A model generated the notes under the pieces. The model did no database searches and was not told the DNA's origin. It saw only the letters and a program-made list of their open reading frames with translations. Below are positions 40,555-51,329 of a stretch of 64,000 nucleotides of DNA, in pieces. Source of the DNA: Symbiodinium microadriaticum. Taxonomy: Eukaryota; Sar; Dinophyceae; Suessiales; Symbiodiniaceae. The stretch is taken from NCBI GenBank assembly GCA_001939145.1, contig LSRX01000514.1, forward strand, positions 443,654 through 507,653. Reading direction: 5' to 3'. The number at the start of each line of letters is the position of its first letter. The first letter of the stretch is position 1. The position numbers were made by a program, and so were the translations under genes.

Positions 40555-40644
40555 CCCATAGGCCCCTAAGTAGTTCCTTTTGGGGATTACCTTATTGGGT
40601 TCTAAAAATAAACCATAAAAAGGAACTACTTAGGGGCCTATGGG
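40555..40644. mobile_element. family F MITE (copy 3)
   Basis: CCCATAGGCCCCTAAGTAGT to ACTACTTAGGGGCCTATGGG, with TA on both sides (40553-40554, 40645-40646). Near-perfect TIRs of about 27 bp. Confidence 0.85.
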
Positions 40645-41227
40645 TAAAGAAAGACCCCAAACCCACGACCTCCATTGATGCACCTCTAAGCTGAGGGGGC
40701 TTTTCCGACAAAAGGCACCCGCCCAGGGTGTGCGCGATTAGTGGGTGCGCCCCTATTCCTAAAGTAAAATGCACACCCACCGCGCGCACACCGCATACAC
40801 ACGCTAAGCCCCAAAACCGCATCCCTTTGTTCAGAGGTTTTGCTTTTTCCTGTCAACAGGGTGGTTTGACGGGCGCACGCTCACCTGGGAACAGAGACCC
40901 ATGCGCCCATGCCTCAGTCTGGAGAGTTACGGCTTCAGGGTTATGTAAGCTATATGAGGATGAGGGTTTTGGGTCTGTAGGGTGCAAGGCTTAAGGCTTA
41001 TGGGTTGTAGGGTTCAAGGTTTGGGCTTCAGCCGCCTGTAGGGTTTTGTTAAATCCTGGAGCTTCTCAAGATGAAGGGTTTTTTTTGGCATTGAGTGCTA
41101 GCGGCTTGGGTTGTGTTTCCGGGGGTTCAGATTGATTGCTTGGTTTTGTGGGGTTTTGTTTCGTCTAAGGTCGACGAGGGTCGAGGTATTTAGGATCAAC
41201 AGCTTCGGGAGTAGGGCTGCAGCTTAA

Positions 41228-41301
41228 ACCTACGCCCACAAGCTCGAAGCGATGGCTGCAGACGCCGATGCAGATGCAAGGGAGCGTTTAAAACACATCC
41301 G
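41228..41301 (+). CDS. exon candidate, unknown protein
   Basis: The frame reads TYAHKLEAMAADADADARER, then LKHI, before CCG|GTAGAC (donor 41302). Helical, Ala/Asp-rich. Confidence 0.4.
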
Positions 41302-41837
41302 GTAGACAAAACCTACGTAGGACCGGCGAAGGGTACGTGCACAGTGAAGCACGAATGATAATATTAACATCCTCAAAATCCTTCATAATCATAGCTATAG
41401 TTACAAGTATAATCAAAACTGTTATACTTACCGTCTTGGTTGATCTGATCATCGTCTTCGTTGACCCCGAAGCCTGGCTTCCTCATAAATCCCTGCAACT
41501 CCGCACGTCAAAGCCCGATTCGGACAGGAACGCCTCGACGCCCAACTCCTTGATAACAAATAGTCAAAACAATAACAGTAATCATAGCAATAATAGTGTT
41601 CATGTTTAAACAAAATAATCGTAATAATAGTAATAATACTACTGTCGTAGTATTGTTAGTAATGATATAATATACGGAAGTAGTAATAATCATAACCATA
41701 TATAATAAAGTCTTTTGCAACTCTCGCCGCTGCCTCCTATGCGGCATCCCGAGTCTGCTCTTGAGGCCATGGCCAAGGCATCGCAGAGCACCTGAAGGAT
41801 GACGATGTGGTTTCGGTTTTGGCTTTGGGGCCATATA

Positions 41838-42052
41838 CTTTGGGGTTTAGGGCTTGAGGGTTTAAGGCTTTAGGGGTTTAGGGCTTCAGGGCTTAAGGCT
41901 TTAGGGGTTTAGGGTTTAAGGGTTTAGGGGTTTAGGGCTTTACGGTTTAAGGTTGTAGGGGTATAGGGCTTTAGGGTTTAAGGTTTTAGGGGTTTAGCGT
42001 TTTAGGGTTTAAGGTTTTAGGGGTTTAGGATTTTAGGGTTTAGGGTATAAGG
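41838..42052 (+). repeat. telomere-like array, TTTAGGG with longer unit
   Basis: GGGTTTAAGGCTTTAGGGGTTTAGGGC units, about 35-40 bp higher-order period. Confidence 0.85.
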
Positions 42053-42053
42053 T

Positions 42054-42135
42054 ATGGATGGGTTGAAGACCCTCTTTACCGGCAATGCCACCGGGGTGAT
42101 CACTGATCACACTGTCGCAGCCTTGGGGTTACGGT
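42054..42135 (+). CDS. exon candidate, unknown protein
   Basis: ATG-led frame MDGLKTLFTGNATGVITDHT, then VAALG, immediately after the TTTAGGG array. A GT donor lies nearby (GGG|GTTACGG). No clear acceptor. Confidence 0.35.
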
Positions 42136-42941
42136 CCTGTGTTGGACTGTTTCGGTTTAAGGTTGAGGGGCGGGGCTAAGCTGAAGTCATGATGTCTATC
42201 TGTCCTGCAGTACTTTGTCGTACGTCGTCCACATCGTTGGCCAACCTGTGTGGGGGGGATCTCAACCCAAACACCCCGAACCGAAGCCCGTGAGCCCCAA
42301 CAGTTCGACATCCTGCACCTCAACACTAGCCCTGAATGCGGAGGATAGCGCAGTGTAAAAACGAGCGAGCCAATAACTACACATCGTCAGGGCTTAACAA
42401 GAGGCAAGTACTGCATGTTTAGGTGTTTGAGTTTCAGGCAGTACCTGTAGGTGAGTGTTTATGAGCTTAGGAGAATTATATAATTGATTATGTGACTGCT
42501 GGGTGTTCGGACCCCAGGAGTCCAGGCCGGTGTTTATTATTGTGCTCCCTGGCACAGAGGAATCAAACCCGGCGTCCCCTTGGTCACGGCTCCCTTGATA
42601 AGCGCGCTTGCCCTTGGACGGATCTTATAACACGCACCAGTAGGGTTTAGGGTTTAGGATAATTTGGAGCATCTCTTTCATAGCCTCTACATGGGTCACC
42701 CTGATGTATTCCAACGAGCAGGAGGGTGACGACTGGCTCTCGTCTGGTGCTCCAGCTATAACTCAGCTTCCGGAAGGCAACAGGGCGACAGGGTACAATT
42801 CAGAGTCAGGTATAGGACCTGGGTTCAGGATCTAGCATGAGTGACGGTATATGCATGAAGTACTAGCTTGTCAAAGGACCGTGACTTGATCGCATTGAGC
42901 CGAAAGTCTAGATCACCTCACCACCCACCCCCCCCCCCCCC

Positions 42942-42942
42942 N
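42942..42942. other. single N next to C run, probable assembly gap
   Basis: Unresolved base at the end of a C homopolymer (about 42928-42941). No obvious duplicated flank. Confidence 0.8.
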
Positions 42943-43707
42943 ACTTTAGCCCTTCACTCCATCTAAGTGGCGATTGCCCAAATCTGCCTATAGGTTGTTT
43001 GGAGGCTTGCGGAACATATAACAACTTAGTATATATTATATTGTTAATGGGTGCCCAATTCTCAGCTGGGTGCTCACATGGAGCATTGATGATTGGTCTA
43101 TACTCACTATGTACAGTGATGGATACCCCAAAACTAAGAAACAAAGATACTTTGGATGTCGGCAATCTAGAAGCCCTGCATGTTTGATGTAGTATTGACC
43201 CCTACGAACGGGTTGTTTGTCAAACACACGCGGTCATGCAGATCGTTGCGCACGCTTGGCCCCCTACGCCTACACCCCAGACCTTGATTTGAGCATATAT
43301 GTTCGTTATCAGAAACTGTAGGTTCGAAGCATGCATGGTGATGTCCGATAATTGGCGAAAGGGCCTCAGGGCCTTTGGTTTTGGGGCTTTGGGTTTGGGA
43401 CTTCTGGGTGACCTCTGCTGCAGCAGCTACCTGACATGCCTCTGTCTACGGATGCGAACCCCTTAAAAAAAAACTGAGTGAACTGAGTGATCCTTATAAT
43501 TAGGGCTCAGTGTTCAAATTGAACCTGGCTCCTTGTTGGATACAATTTTTGCCTTTCTGTTATAATTAAATCCCAATGAGGATTAAAACTATATAATCAT
43601 TTTTACTATGGCTACAACAAGGAACCAGGAAAGGACTGTGTTTTTTTGGAAACCCTAAACCCTAAACCTTCTGTTTGCCTTGTTTTTTTTTTCGGATCCT
43701 TTGACAG

Positions 43708-43783
43708 GACCCTGGGTGCGCATCACCAGCGCTCTGGAGCCGGAAGGCATACCAGGCCTGGATCTGAAATCGGAGACTTCAGG
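43708..43783 (+). CDS. exon candidate with strong polypyrimidine tract
   Basis: Preceded by CCCTAAACCCTAAACC, a long T run and GACAG|. The frame reads PWVRITSALEPEGIPGLDLK, then SETSG; donor CAGG|GTTTAGGG at 43784. It has all the elements of the bracketed-exon layout: CCCTAAA, pyrimidine tract, exon, TTTAGGG. Confidence 0.55.
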
Positions 43784-43942
43784 GTTTAGGGTTTAAGGGT
43801 TCTAGGGTTTAGGGTTTAGGGTTTTAGGTCTGGGTTTAGGGTTTTAGGTTTAGGGTTTTAGGTTTAGGGTTGTAGGTTTAGGGTTTAGGGTTTCAGGTTT
43901 AGGGTTGAGGGTTTTAGGTTTTAGGGTTTAGGGTTTGGTCTG
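43784..43942 (+). repeat. telomere-like array, TTTAGGG orientation
   Basis: TTTAGGG and TTTTAGG units immediately downstream of the exon candidate at 43708-43783. Confidence 0.9.
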
Positions 43943-43944
43943 GG

Positions 43945-44032
43945 GGGCAATAGTTAGAATAGGGTTTTGGGGGTTCCCTGTTGTAATTATAATAATGATA
44001 TAGCCCCAAAACCCTATTCTAATTGTTAAGGC
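43945..44032. repeat. near-palindrome (possible family I relative)
   Basis: CAATAGTTAGAATAGGGTTT and AAACCCTATTCTAATTGTTA arms around an AT-rich centre. Confidence 0.55.
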
Positions 44033-45239
44033 CCCTTTATTAGGTGTCGGGGGCGGTTGTTTAGAACGGTTCCTACATGGGTTTCCTCTGTGGGGATGAT
44101 TCCGGAAAAGAATTTTGAAGAGATTGGCCGCAGGGCAAAGGGCCAAAGCCTAAATCCTTGGCCTGGGCAATAAATCTCAAAAGCCCCACGCACGAAACAC
44201 CAAGTCAAGACGACGGAGAGCTTGGACGTAGTCTCTCCATCCTTGCGCCGTGCCGTGGCTTCACGAAAACTTCGTGAGAAAAAGCCTCCTAAGCCCTAAA
44301 CCCCTATGAACCGCAAACCCTAAAACCATCCGAAACCTTAAGCGCCAAACCCTAAACCCGGACCTCCGAAGGCAGGCTGGTAAAAGTTCTGGAACCCTGG
44401 CCCTGAACCAACTCGGTAGGGTTCAGGGCTTGTAGGGTTGAGGAGTTTTGGTTTAGGTGTTTAAGGTCTAGAGGTATCGGATTTTTAGGGTTTAGGGCCA
44501 AGGGTTTCTGGCTTGCAAGGCGAGGCTTTCCACAGCTACAATGGCTTTGCAACCCAGCTCAGGATTTCACAGCCTTGAGCCCGAATTCCCCGCACTTGAA
44601 CCCGCTTCACCGCCCCATCAAGACTATCCAACATCCTCACGTTTGCGTCCCCACTTTAGGCAGCCAAATGCAGCAAATCCTGATCCCTAAACCATCCTCA
44701 CACCCCAAGTCCTAAATCCGCAAACCCCTCCAGGCCTAAAGCCCTGAACCCCTAAACCCCCTTATGAAGCCTGTTGCACACACACACACACAAGCAAGAC
44801 AGAAGCAAAGCTTATGAAGCCGTCTCGCGACCCCAAATCCTACAAAATACTAGCTTTATGACCCCTGAATAAGACCGTAGAGCCCTTAGAACGGTAGGTT
44901 TTTGGGGGGATCCCCATTTTTGGACCCTTCAGTTCTCTCCTGGAAGGTCCGGACTGCGGCCTCTGGACGTACCAGGCCCTGGGCTCCTCTTGGGCGCCTT
45001 TTTTTGCCTCCCTAGTGCAAAGTTTGCAGAATGCCTGGCTTTAAGGGTTTTTGTGCATGATAATGTCTGAAGCCAAAGCCTATAACTTACACTAAAAAGT
45101 ACGTTTCAGGGGTTTCAGGGCATTAGCTGTAGATCCGTGCAGTCATCATGTCTATCCTAGCAGCGGGCTTCCGTTCTACTTGGGCACACCTTTTGCCATC
45201 CTGGCCTCCTTGAAGCCTATATAGCTGGCCTAGAGAAAC

Positions 45240-45350
45240 TACGGTTGATGATATAACTCCTACATTACCTTAAGGACCCTAAACTATATGGGAGTTATGG
45301 TATGTTCCTTAGCTATTATGGGTAATGCAGGATATAAACCATCAAAAGTA
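45240..45350. mobile_element. family C MITE (copy 6)
   Basis: TACGGTTGATGATATAACTC to GATATAAACCATCAAAAGTA. Confidence 0.75.
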
Positions 45351-45647
45351 TGAAGGTCGCTTGATTGGCTATGAAGGCAATATCATATCCGGACAATCCA
45401 CTTGCTGTTGGGAAGGTATCCTGGTCTCTCTAGGTATGGCTTTAGATTGTTTGGGGCTTGGGGTTCTATGCGCGGTTGGTCTATCTCAGAACTAACATAT
45501 TGACCGGAGCGTCTGCAGAAGGTTGTAGCTGATCGAAAACGAGCAGCATTCTTTGGCCAATATTACCTATTTCTTCTTCTTTCACGGAGAAAAGCCTGAA
45601 TTGAAACTAGTGTATTTCGGACTTCGCCGCTAAACCCAAACCCTTAG

Positions 45648-45719
45648 CATCGAAATAGCCCAAAAGCCTTATATAATAGGGTCTTTGGGCCCAAAAGCCT
45701 GAAAATATGAGTCCTTTGA
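45648..45719 (+). repeat. family K dispersed repeat
   Basis: AGCCCAAAAGCCTTATATAA, GGTCTTTGGGCCCAAAAGC and AAATATGAGTCCTTTG. Confidence 0.6.
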
Positions 45720-45780
45720 GGGTAAGGGTAAGTGTGTAGCCTGCACCCTAAACCCTAGACCCTAAACCCTAAACCACCAG

Positions 45781-45836
45781 GCTTCCTTCTACGCTGAGTG
45801 TCATGGTGCTCTGCCGGTGCCTGGGCTGCGGTTCAG
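45781..45836 (+). CDS. exon candidate bracketed by telomere-like repeats
   Basis: CCCTAAACCACCAG| acceptor at 45780. The frame ASFYAECHGALPVPGLRF ends at a GA donor (TTCAG|GATTC). TTTAGGG follows (45847-45880). A second frame, LPSTLSVMVLCRCLGCGS, is also open. Confidence 0.45.
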
Positions 45837-45879
45837 GATTCACGCCTAGGGTTTCGGCTTGGGGGTTTAGGGTTGAGGT

Positions 45880-46028
45880 TTAGTTGTATCTGTTTCGAGG
45901 GTCAGAGTTTAGGGTTTAGGGTTGAGGTTTGGTGGTAGCTATTTCGAGGGTTAGAGTTCAAGGTTTACGGTTGAGGTTTAGTGGTATCTATGTCTATGGT
46001 TAGAGTTTAGGGTTTAGGGTGTAGGTGT
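45880..46028 (+). repeat. tandem repeat of about 60 bp derived from telomere-like DNA
   Basis: TTGAGGTTTAGTGGTATCTATTTCGAGGGTTAGAGTTTAGGG-like unit in three diverged copies. Confidence 0.75.
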
Positions 46029-46073
46029 AGTGGTAGCTAACTTCCCTGACTTCTAAACGCATCTGAGGTGCAG

Positions 46074-46100
46074 TTTCTCGATCGCCTCGGCGAGTATCAG
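46074..46100 (+). CDS. micro-exon candidate
   Basis: GGTGCAG| acceptor; FLDRLGEYQ; GC donor CAG|GCGCGC. Nine codons only. Confidence 0.25.
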
Positions 46101-46154
46101 GCGCGCTAGGGCGAACACTTTCCCTCCGTCTCAGGATCTAGCCTACTCTCAGCA

Positions 46155-46250
46155 TGATCCCTAAACCCTAAACCCTAAAACCCTAAACCCTAAACCCCCA
46201 AAACCCTAAACCCCCAAAACCCTAAACCCCTAACCCCTAAACCCTAAAGC
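46155..46250 (-). repeat. telomere-like cluster, CCCTAAA orientation
   Basis: CCCTAAA/CCCCCAAAA units upstream of the exon candidate at 46271. Confidence 0.9.
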
Positions 46251-46270
46251 CTGAAATCATCCCCCGGCAG

Positions 46271-46342
46271 CCCCAACCTCGCCAGTTTCTTGGAGGCTCC
46301 TTAAACGAACGCCACGCCCCTACAAGGCTGTCCGCCTTTCAG
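46271..46342 (+). CDS. exon candidate, unknown protein
   Basis: CCCGGCAG| acceptor and TTTCAG|GTCCCC donor give 72 nt reading PTSPVSWRLLKRTPRPYKAV, then RLS. The DNA up to the next TTTAGGG at 46400 is unique. Confidence 0.45.
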
Positions 46343-46999
46343 GTCCCCTTTGTCCTTAACCGTTCGACCTCATACTAACAATAAAACTAGTGTTTCGGGT
46401 TTAGGGTTTATATAGGGCTTAGTACGATTATCGTTAATTATTGTTTAGCGACATTTTGCCCTTTAAAGCAGCCCTGTTCTAGTTCTTAACGCCCAACTCG
46501 GCAAAACGCTTCATGAGCATGGGGGGTTCGGGGCTAGAGCTCCAGGGCCTTGCGTGCAAAGAGCATGAAAGCAGTGGCGGCGTAGCACCTGCGGTTTATT
46601 CAGAGTTTGTAAGGTTCCAGGCTTAAGTGTCGGAGTTTATAGTTAAAGGTTAGGGCTTTCGGGGTTTAGAACGTAGGGCCTAGGCTGCTCATGTGAATGC
46701 AAGCGCATGTTTATGGAGCCACAAAGGTCAGGGGAAGCAAACGAAACCCAAACCCCAAGACCTTAACCATCCAACAGCCAAAAGCCCAAATCCTAATCGC
46801 ACCCACAGGAACAGAACATGAGTTCAATCGCGCGCACACACACAACACTAACAAAGACACATACACCAATATCACAAAACAAGCGAACAAAACTATAACA
46901 ACATTAGTTGGGCTAGTAAGAATAATTATTGATAGTAACAATGACAGTAACCACAAGAACAGAAATAATATAACAATATTCATCACAATCATCATCATC

Positions 47000-47090
47000 A
47001 TACCCTAAACCCTAAAACCCTAAACCCTAAAACCCTAAACCCCTAAACCCTAAAGCCCTAAACCCTAGACCCCTAAAACCCTAAACCCTC
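47000..47090 (-). repeat. telomere-like cluster, CCCTAAA orientation
   Basis: CCCTAAA/CCCTAAAA units before the exon candidate at 47119. Confidence 0.95.
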
Positions 47091-47118
47091 ATCCAAAAGA
47101 CCCTCCCTCGGGCCGCAG

Positions 47119-47201
47119 GCTGGGCCCGGGTCCACGGAGCTCTTCCTGCGCAGCAAGCGCCACGCCGGCCCCAAGGCCCGGCTTTCCTCGCATTTCTTAA
47201 G
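47119..47201 (+). CDS. exon candidate bracketed by telomere-like repeats
   Basis: GGCCGCAG|G acceptor, CTTAAG|GTTTTGGGGG donor. Frames read AGPGSTELFLRSKRHAGPKA (then RLSSHFL) or WARVHGALPAQQAPRRPQGP; the second lets the segment join both neighbours at 46271 and 49260 in frame. GC content is far above the flanks. Confidence 0.5.
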
Positions 47202-47204
47202 GTT

Positions 47205-47455
47205 TTGGGGGTTTAGGGTTTAGGGATTATAGGGTTTTGGGGTTTTAGGGTTTAGGGATTATGGTTTAGGGGTGTAGGGTTTAGGGATTAGGGTTGACTT
47301 TCCTTCAATTTCTTAGGGGATTAGGGTTTTGGGGTTTGGGGGTTTAGGGATTAGGGTTTAGGCATTAGGGATTGGGGTTTGGGGTTTAGGGATTATGGAT
47401 TAGGGTTTAGGGTTCAGGGTTTAGCGATTGGGGATTAGGGTTAAGGGTTTAGGTA
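47205..47455 (+). repeat. telomere-like array, TTTAGGG/GGATTA variants
   Basis: GGGTTTAGGGATTAGGG-type units for about 250 bp. Confidence 0.9.
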
Positions 47456-48103
47456 AAACAGGTCCAGGTGAATGTACCTATTCTTAGGGTCGTATGTGTT
47501 TTGGGGTAATTGCATGGGTTATTCTAGGTAAAGCGACATCCTGAACCCATTTAAAACGAAACCCCAAAACCCCTAAACCGAAACCCACAACCCTGAACCC
47601 CTAAACCCGAAGCCCCGAAAACCCTAAATCCTGAAGCCTTAAACCCTGCAGCAGGAATCTCAGTAAATAAAGGGGTTTCTTTTTTTTACGGTAACTTAAC
47701 TCCCTTAACCAGGAAGATCCCAGTTTCTGGGCTCAGGCCTCAGTTCATGAAAAAGACATGCCGATCAGGGACTTACATAGGACTTACATAGTAGCTGAGT
47801 ATGCAGCCAGTGATATTTTGGGGGGAGAGGAGAGAACTAAAGTTAAAAATAACGCTTGCCTTTGTGTATGCAGAATCATGTAGTCTCGGTTTTACTTTGA
47901 AGATTAGCCCGTTGGGGGCCATGGGGTTCAGCAAGCACGGGTCTGTCTGTCGCTTCGGGCTTCGAGTACTTGTTGTCGAGGGCCTTCGGGTGGTTCAGAC
48001 GGCCCAAAACTCTCACGGTGGACCATCGTTTCCAACAGGAGCATATAACCTACATTCACATAGCAAGATGTACAGTGCTCATTCAAGCCCTATCCCAGAC
48101 CGC

Positions 48104-48201
48104 CCAGGATCTAGAAAGTAGATCCCCTAAATTGGGATTTTAACTACTAAAGGGTACTTTACAGGAACCCCCCTAAGGGATCTACTTTTTGGATCTTCCC
48201 A
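48104..48201. mobile_element. family E MITE (copy 2)
   Basis: CCAGGATCTAGAAAGTAGAT to ATCTACTTTTTGGATCTTCC, sharing ACTACTAAAGGGTACT with 19863-19959. Confidence 0.7.
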
Positions 48202-49259
48202 GGGTTTTCACATCACATTCAGCTTCCTAAATCTGAAAGCTCCCGGGTCTCGACCTCCCGCTTGGCATTATGCTCGGAGGGGCAAAGCCCTGTAAACATT
48301 TTTATTGCCGAAGCTTCCCTCCGAACGCAAGACCAAGCTCCCAAGCTCTCAAAGAGCCCAAAGCCGTTTTAGAACAGTAACAACAGCACAGTCAATAAGC
48401 TGAGGAACGGGTATCATCAGTGACTGGGTAGGCACTATCGCATTAATGAATGTTGCCAGCCCCAATCTTCGGAATAATGTCACGTGTATAGCTTGCATCA
48501 GAGTGTTACAATGCCGACAGGCAATCATCCTGGCAATCATCATGGCAACCATCGATATCTTACGTCTGAAAAGCACAAAAAAGGGCCGGTGCTTGCCAGG
48601 CTGAGGCAAAGCCCAACGGTAACGTGCAGCAGGCGCTTTCGGGTCTCAGAATGCGCCCAGGGCTTGCGTGGCTCAGAGAGAGGGCCGGGAGCGTGACACT
48701 GAATCCGGGGCCATATGGACCGTAGAAAGTAAAACATTAATCGGGCACAGTAAACCCTGAAGCCAAGTTTAGGGTTTAGGGCTTAGCGGATCCTACACCT
48801 TACTCCAGAGTTACCTCAGGTTGCTTTTCAAGCAGTTGACGTCCTGACGTCGGGTGGATGTCAGGTGTTCTGTTGGTAGTCTTTGGGATTTTGGGCAATG
48901 AGCCCCCTGCGCTCAGCTTGCAAGATCTCTGAAGCCTTAACCTCAAACTCTTAATTCCCAGCCCCGAGGTTATAATTCCTTTCTCTTGCTTCTGCAGGGT
49001 CCCAAAATATTCTTTATTGTTGGAATTTTGTGTTCTTTTACAAGTAGACTATAATGGATCAAACCAAAGTGTCGTGCCGGCATTAGGGCCATATCTCGGA
49101 AGGTCAAGATGCATAACGCCGCGGCCTGAACAAATCTGAAATGAAGACACTGAGACCTTAACCTTGGTTTTCGAAGTTTGGGTCTAGGGCTTAGGTAAGG
49201 CTTAGGGATTTAGGTTTCAGGATTTTGGTAGCAACAGGTCTCCAACAATCTGCTGACAG

Positions 49260-49324
49260 GAGGTTGACTTCGGTGACGACTGGGATTCGGAAGATGACGA
49301 GGAGCGGACCCGCAAATGGCTCAG
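49260..49324 (+). CDS. acidic exon candidate, unknown protein
   Basis: TGCTGACAG|G acceptor. The frame reads EVDFGDDWDSEDDEERTRKW then L(R), with donor CTCAG|GTCGTG. It leaves two bases that combine with the first base of 50433-50512 to continue in frame as RPMQDFSLEILG. Likely a disordered acidic linker. Confidence 0.55.
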
Positions 49325-49385
49325 GTCGTGATTTGGTGTGGCGAGAGACAGAGTGGGATCCAAGATGCTCGGTCGTGTAATGTAG

Positions 49386-49491
49386 GGGCCTTAATAATTA
49401 GAAGAGGGTTTTAGGGTCCAATATACTATAGCTATAATAAGGAGCCCCCCAAAATTAGAATTGGTAGTTATTTAGGCCCCTACATTATGGT
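49386..49491. mobile_element. family I palindromic element (copy 2)
   Basis: TGTAGGGGCCTTAATAATTA and GTTATTTAGGCCCCTACATT arms, with GGTCCAATATACTATAGC inside. Confidence 0.65.
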
Positions 49492-49572
49492 GTCCTTGTT
49501 CCCAAGTTAAGGCATCAAGCATCCAGAAGCCACATTGCAGCTCCACAGTCGACAACAACCACATACAGGTTC

Positions 49573-49664
49573 ACCCATAGGCCCGTAAGTAGTTCCTTTC
49601 TGGGATTACCTTATAGGATTCTAAATATAAACCATAAAAAAGGAACTACTTAGGGGCCTATGGG
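49573..49664. mobile_element. family F MITE (copy 4)
   Basis: CCCATAGGCCCGTAAGTAGT to ACTACTTAGGGGCCTATGGG. Confidence 0.8.
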
Positions 49665-50169
49665 CAAGTACCGTCAACAAGATTTGATCGTAAAGGTCCT
49701 CCCACAAAGATACGGTACCGTAGGCCCCTCAACCGACAAGCCTACTCCTCTTCAGCCCTCAGCCCTCTCACGAGTGCAGAATCATTGAATTTAGGGTTTA
49801 GGGGTTCAGGGGTTCAAGGGTCTAGTGTTTAGGGATCTTGAAGATGACGCGAAGGTTTGACCAAGTACTATGGGGCGGGATGTTGCAGTCTGGAAACATG
49901 GCATAAGGACTGGGCTTGGGGGGGGTTCGGGTGCTTATTGAGTGGAGACGGGTCAAGTAGGATTTCATGAGGAGGGGCTTCGGATGTATGAGGATTTGCC
50001 TGGCATGGAAGCTGCACCGTAAACCATCAAGCCCAACAAGGTTATGTTCCGAGGTAACATTTCAGACTAGACATGCAAAGTCACGGTCTAGTATAGTAGT
50101 CTCGCGTGCCCACAGATACCGGCACTTCCGGATTAGCCCCAAACCTTTAATGCCGAAGCCCCAAATCAG

Positions 50170-50418
50170 CCCTAAACCCTGAACACTAAATACTAAACCC
50201 TGAACCCTAAACCCTAAGCCATAAACCTTCAGATCCTGAACCTTGAACCCTTATCTTTCTAAACCCTAAACCCTATAAGCCCTATAAACCCTATAAGCCC
50301 TAAACCCTATGAACCCTAAACCTTAGACCCTAAACCCTCAAACCCCTAAACCCTAAACCCTAAATCCCTAGACCCTAAACCCTAAACCCTCAAACCCCTA
50401 AACCCCAAACCCTCAGAA
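50170..50418 (-). repeat. telomere-like array, CCCTAAA orientation
   Basis: CCCTAAA and CCCTATAAG units for about 250 bp before the acceptor at 50432. Confidence 0.95.
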
Positions 50419-50432
50419 CCCTCAACTCGAAG

Positions 50433-50512
50433 ACCTATGCAGGACTTCTCCCTGGAGATCTTGGGGCTCGTCGACGTGCCCAAGAAAGTCGACTTCCAGG
50501 ATCCCCCCAAAG
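50433..50512 (+). CDS. exon candidate bracketed by telomere-like repeats
   Basis: ACTCGAAG| acceptor. The frame reads PMQDFSLEILGLVDVPKKVD, then FQDPPK, with a GA donor (AAAG|GAGGGTTTAGG). It joins 49260-49324 in frame across an intron of 1,108 bp carrying two MITEs. Confidence 0.55.
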
Positions 50513-50515
50513 GAG

Positions 50516-50610
50516 GGTTTAGGGGTTTAGGGTTTAGGGGTTAGGGTTTTCGGGTTTAGGGTTTAGGAGTTTGGGGTTTAGGGGTTCGGGTTTTAGGGTT
50601 TAGGGTTTCA
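50516..50610 (+). repeat. telomere-like array, TTTAGGG orientation
   Basis: TTTAGGG/TTTAGGGG units starting within a few bases of the preceding donor. Confidence 0.9.
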
Positions 50611-50630
50611 CAAGGTTTTACAAAGCATGT

Positions 50631-50742
50631 ATATGGGTAGCTCTCTAAAATAGGGTTTAGGGTTTAGGGGGTCCTTTTTATAAGGGTGTCGTACTACATT
50701 GGGGACCAAGAAAGGGACCCTAATTTGGAGATCTACCCGTGT
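50631..50742. mobile_element. family D MITE (copy 5) with telomere-like units inside the left arm
   Basis: ATATGGGTAGCTCTCTAAAA, then TAGGGTTTAGGGTTTAGGGG in place of the usual TTAGGGTCCCTTTTAGGG, then the normal centre and right end GGAGATCTACCCGTGT. Confidence 0.7.
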
Positions 50743-51329
50743 AGTACCATTTCTAGGCTTTCGTAGGGGGTTTCGCATGGTCTTGTCAGTATGTTTGGGG
50801 GCTTTGCGGCAGGGTTTGCAGGCTTGTATACTGTCGGCAGGGACCTCCAATGCGGAGAGCCTACTTGCTTGCCCTCAACTGAGAAGCATACTTGAATAAG
50901 ACTGGGATGTAAACCTGGGAACTTCAGACTTATAGGCCGACCCTGAACCCAATCCCAGAAACTTGCATTTGTTGTCACCGTACTTTCATGTCTATTCCAA
51001 GAAACCCCCATGACCTTGAAGCAGGGCTTTCGGGGTTGAGACAAGGTCTTCCTTCGTCCCGTCGGTGTTGAAGTGTTCCTCATCTTCAATCTTAGAGACT
51101 CTGCATGCGAGCATGTTGCTTGCATTCCACCAAACTCCTGTGTCGGGATTTTATCATGCCTAGTTTTGAGATCCCTCAAGGGGTCCATGGAGCATTGGTC
51201 TTCAGGTGCTTATGGGTTGTGGACGGCGGCTTGTGGGGAGATATGCTCGCACATGGAGACACGGCTCAAACAAGCAAGAGATAGTCAGAGATAGTTTGCG
51301 TATTCCATCTGCGGCTTTTGCAGCCTCCC

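Noticed and set aside
42535-42625. tRNA-like sequence on the minus strand (GGGTTTGATTCC resembles a B box)
   Set aside because: The T-arm does not pair properly and no matching acceptor stem or anticodon arm could be found.
46697-47008. Opposed 103- and 96-codon ORFs
   Set aside because: AT-rich Asn/Thr/Ile (plus) and Leu/Val/Ile (minus) translations from a biased stretch merging into CCCTAAA DNA. Not convincing.
48349-48609. 86-codon minus-strand ORF with hydrophobic stretches
   Set aside because: No splice signals, no recognisable motif, and an overlapping + strand ORF of similar quality. Evidence insufficient to call a gene.
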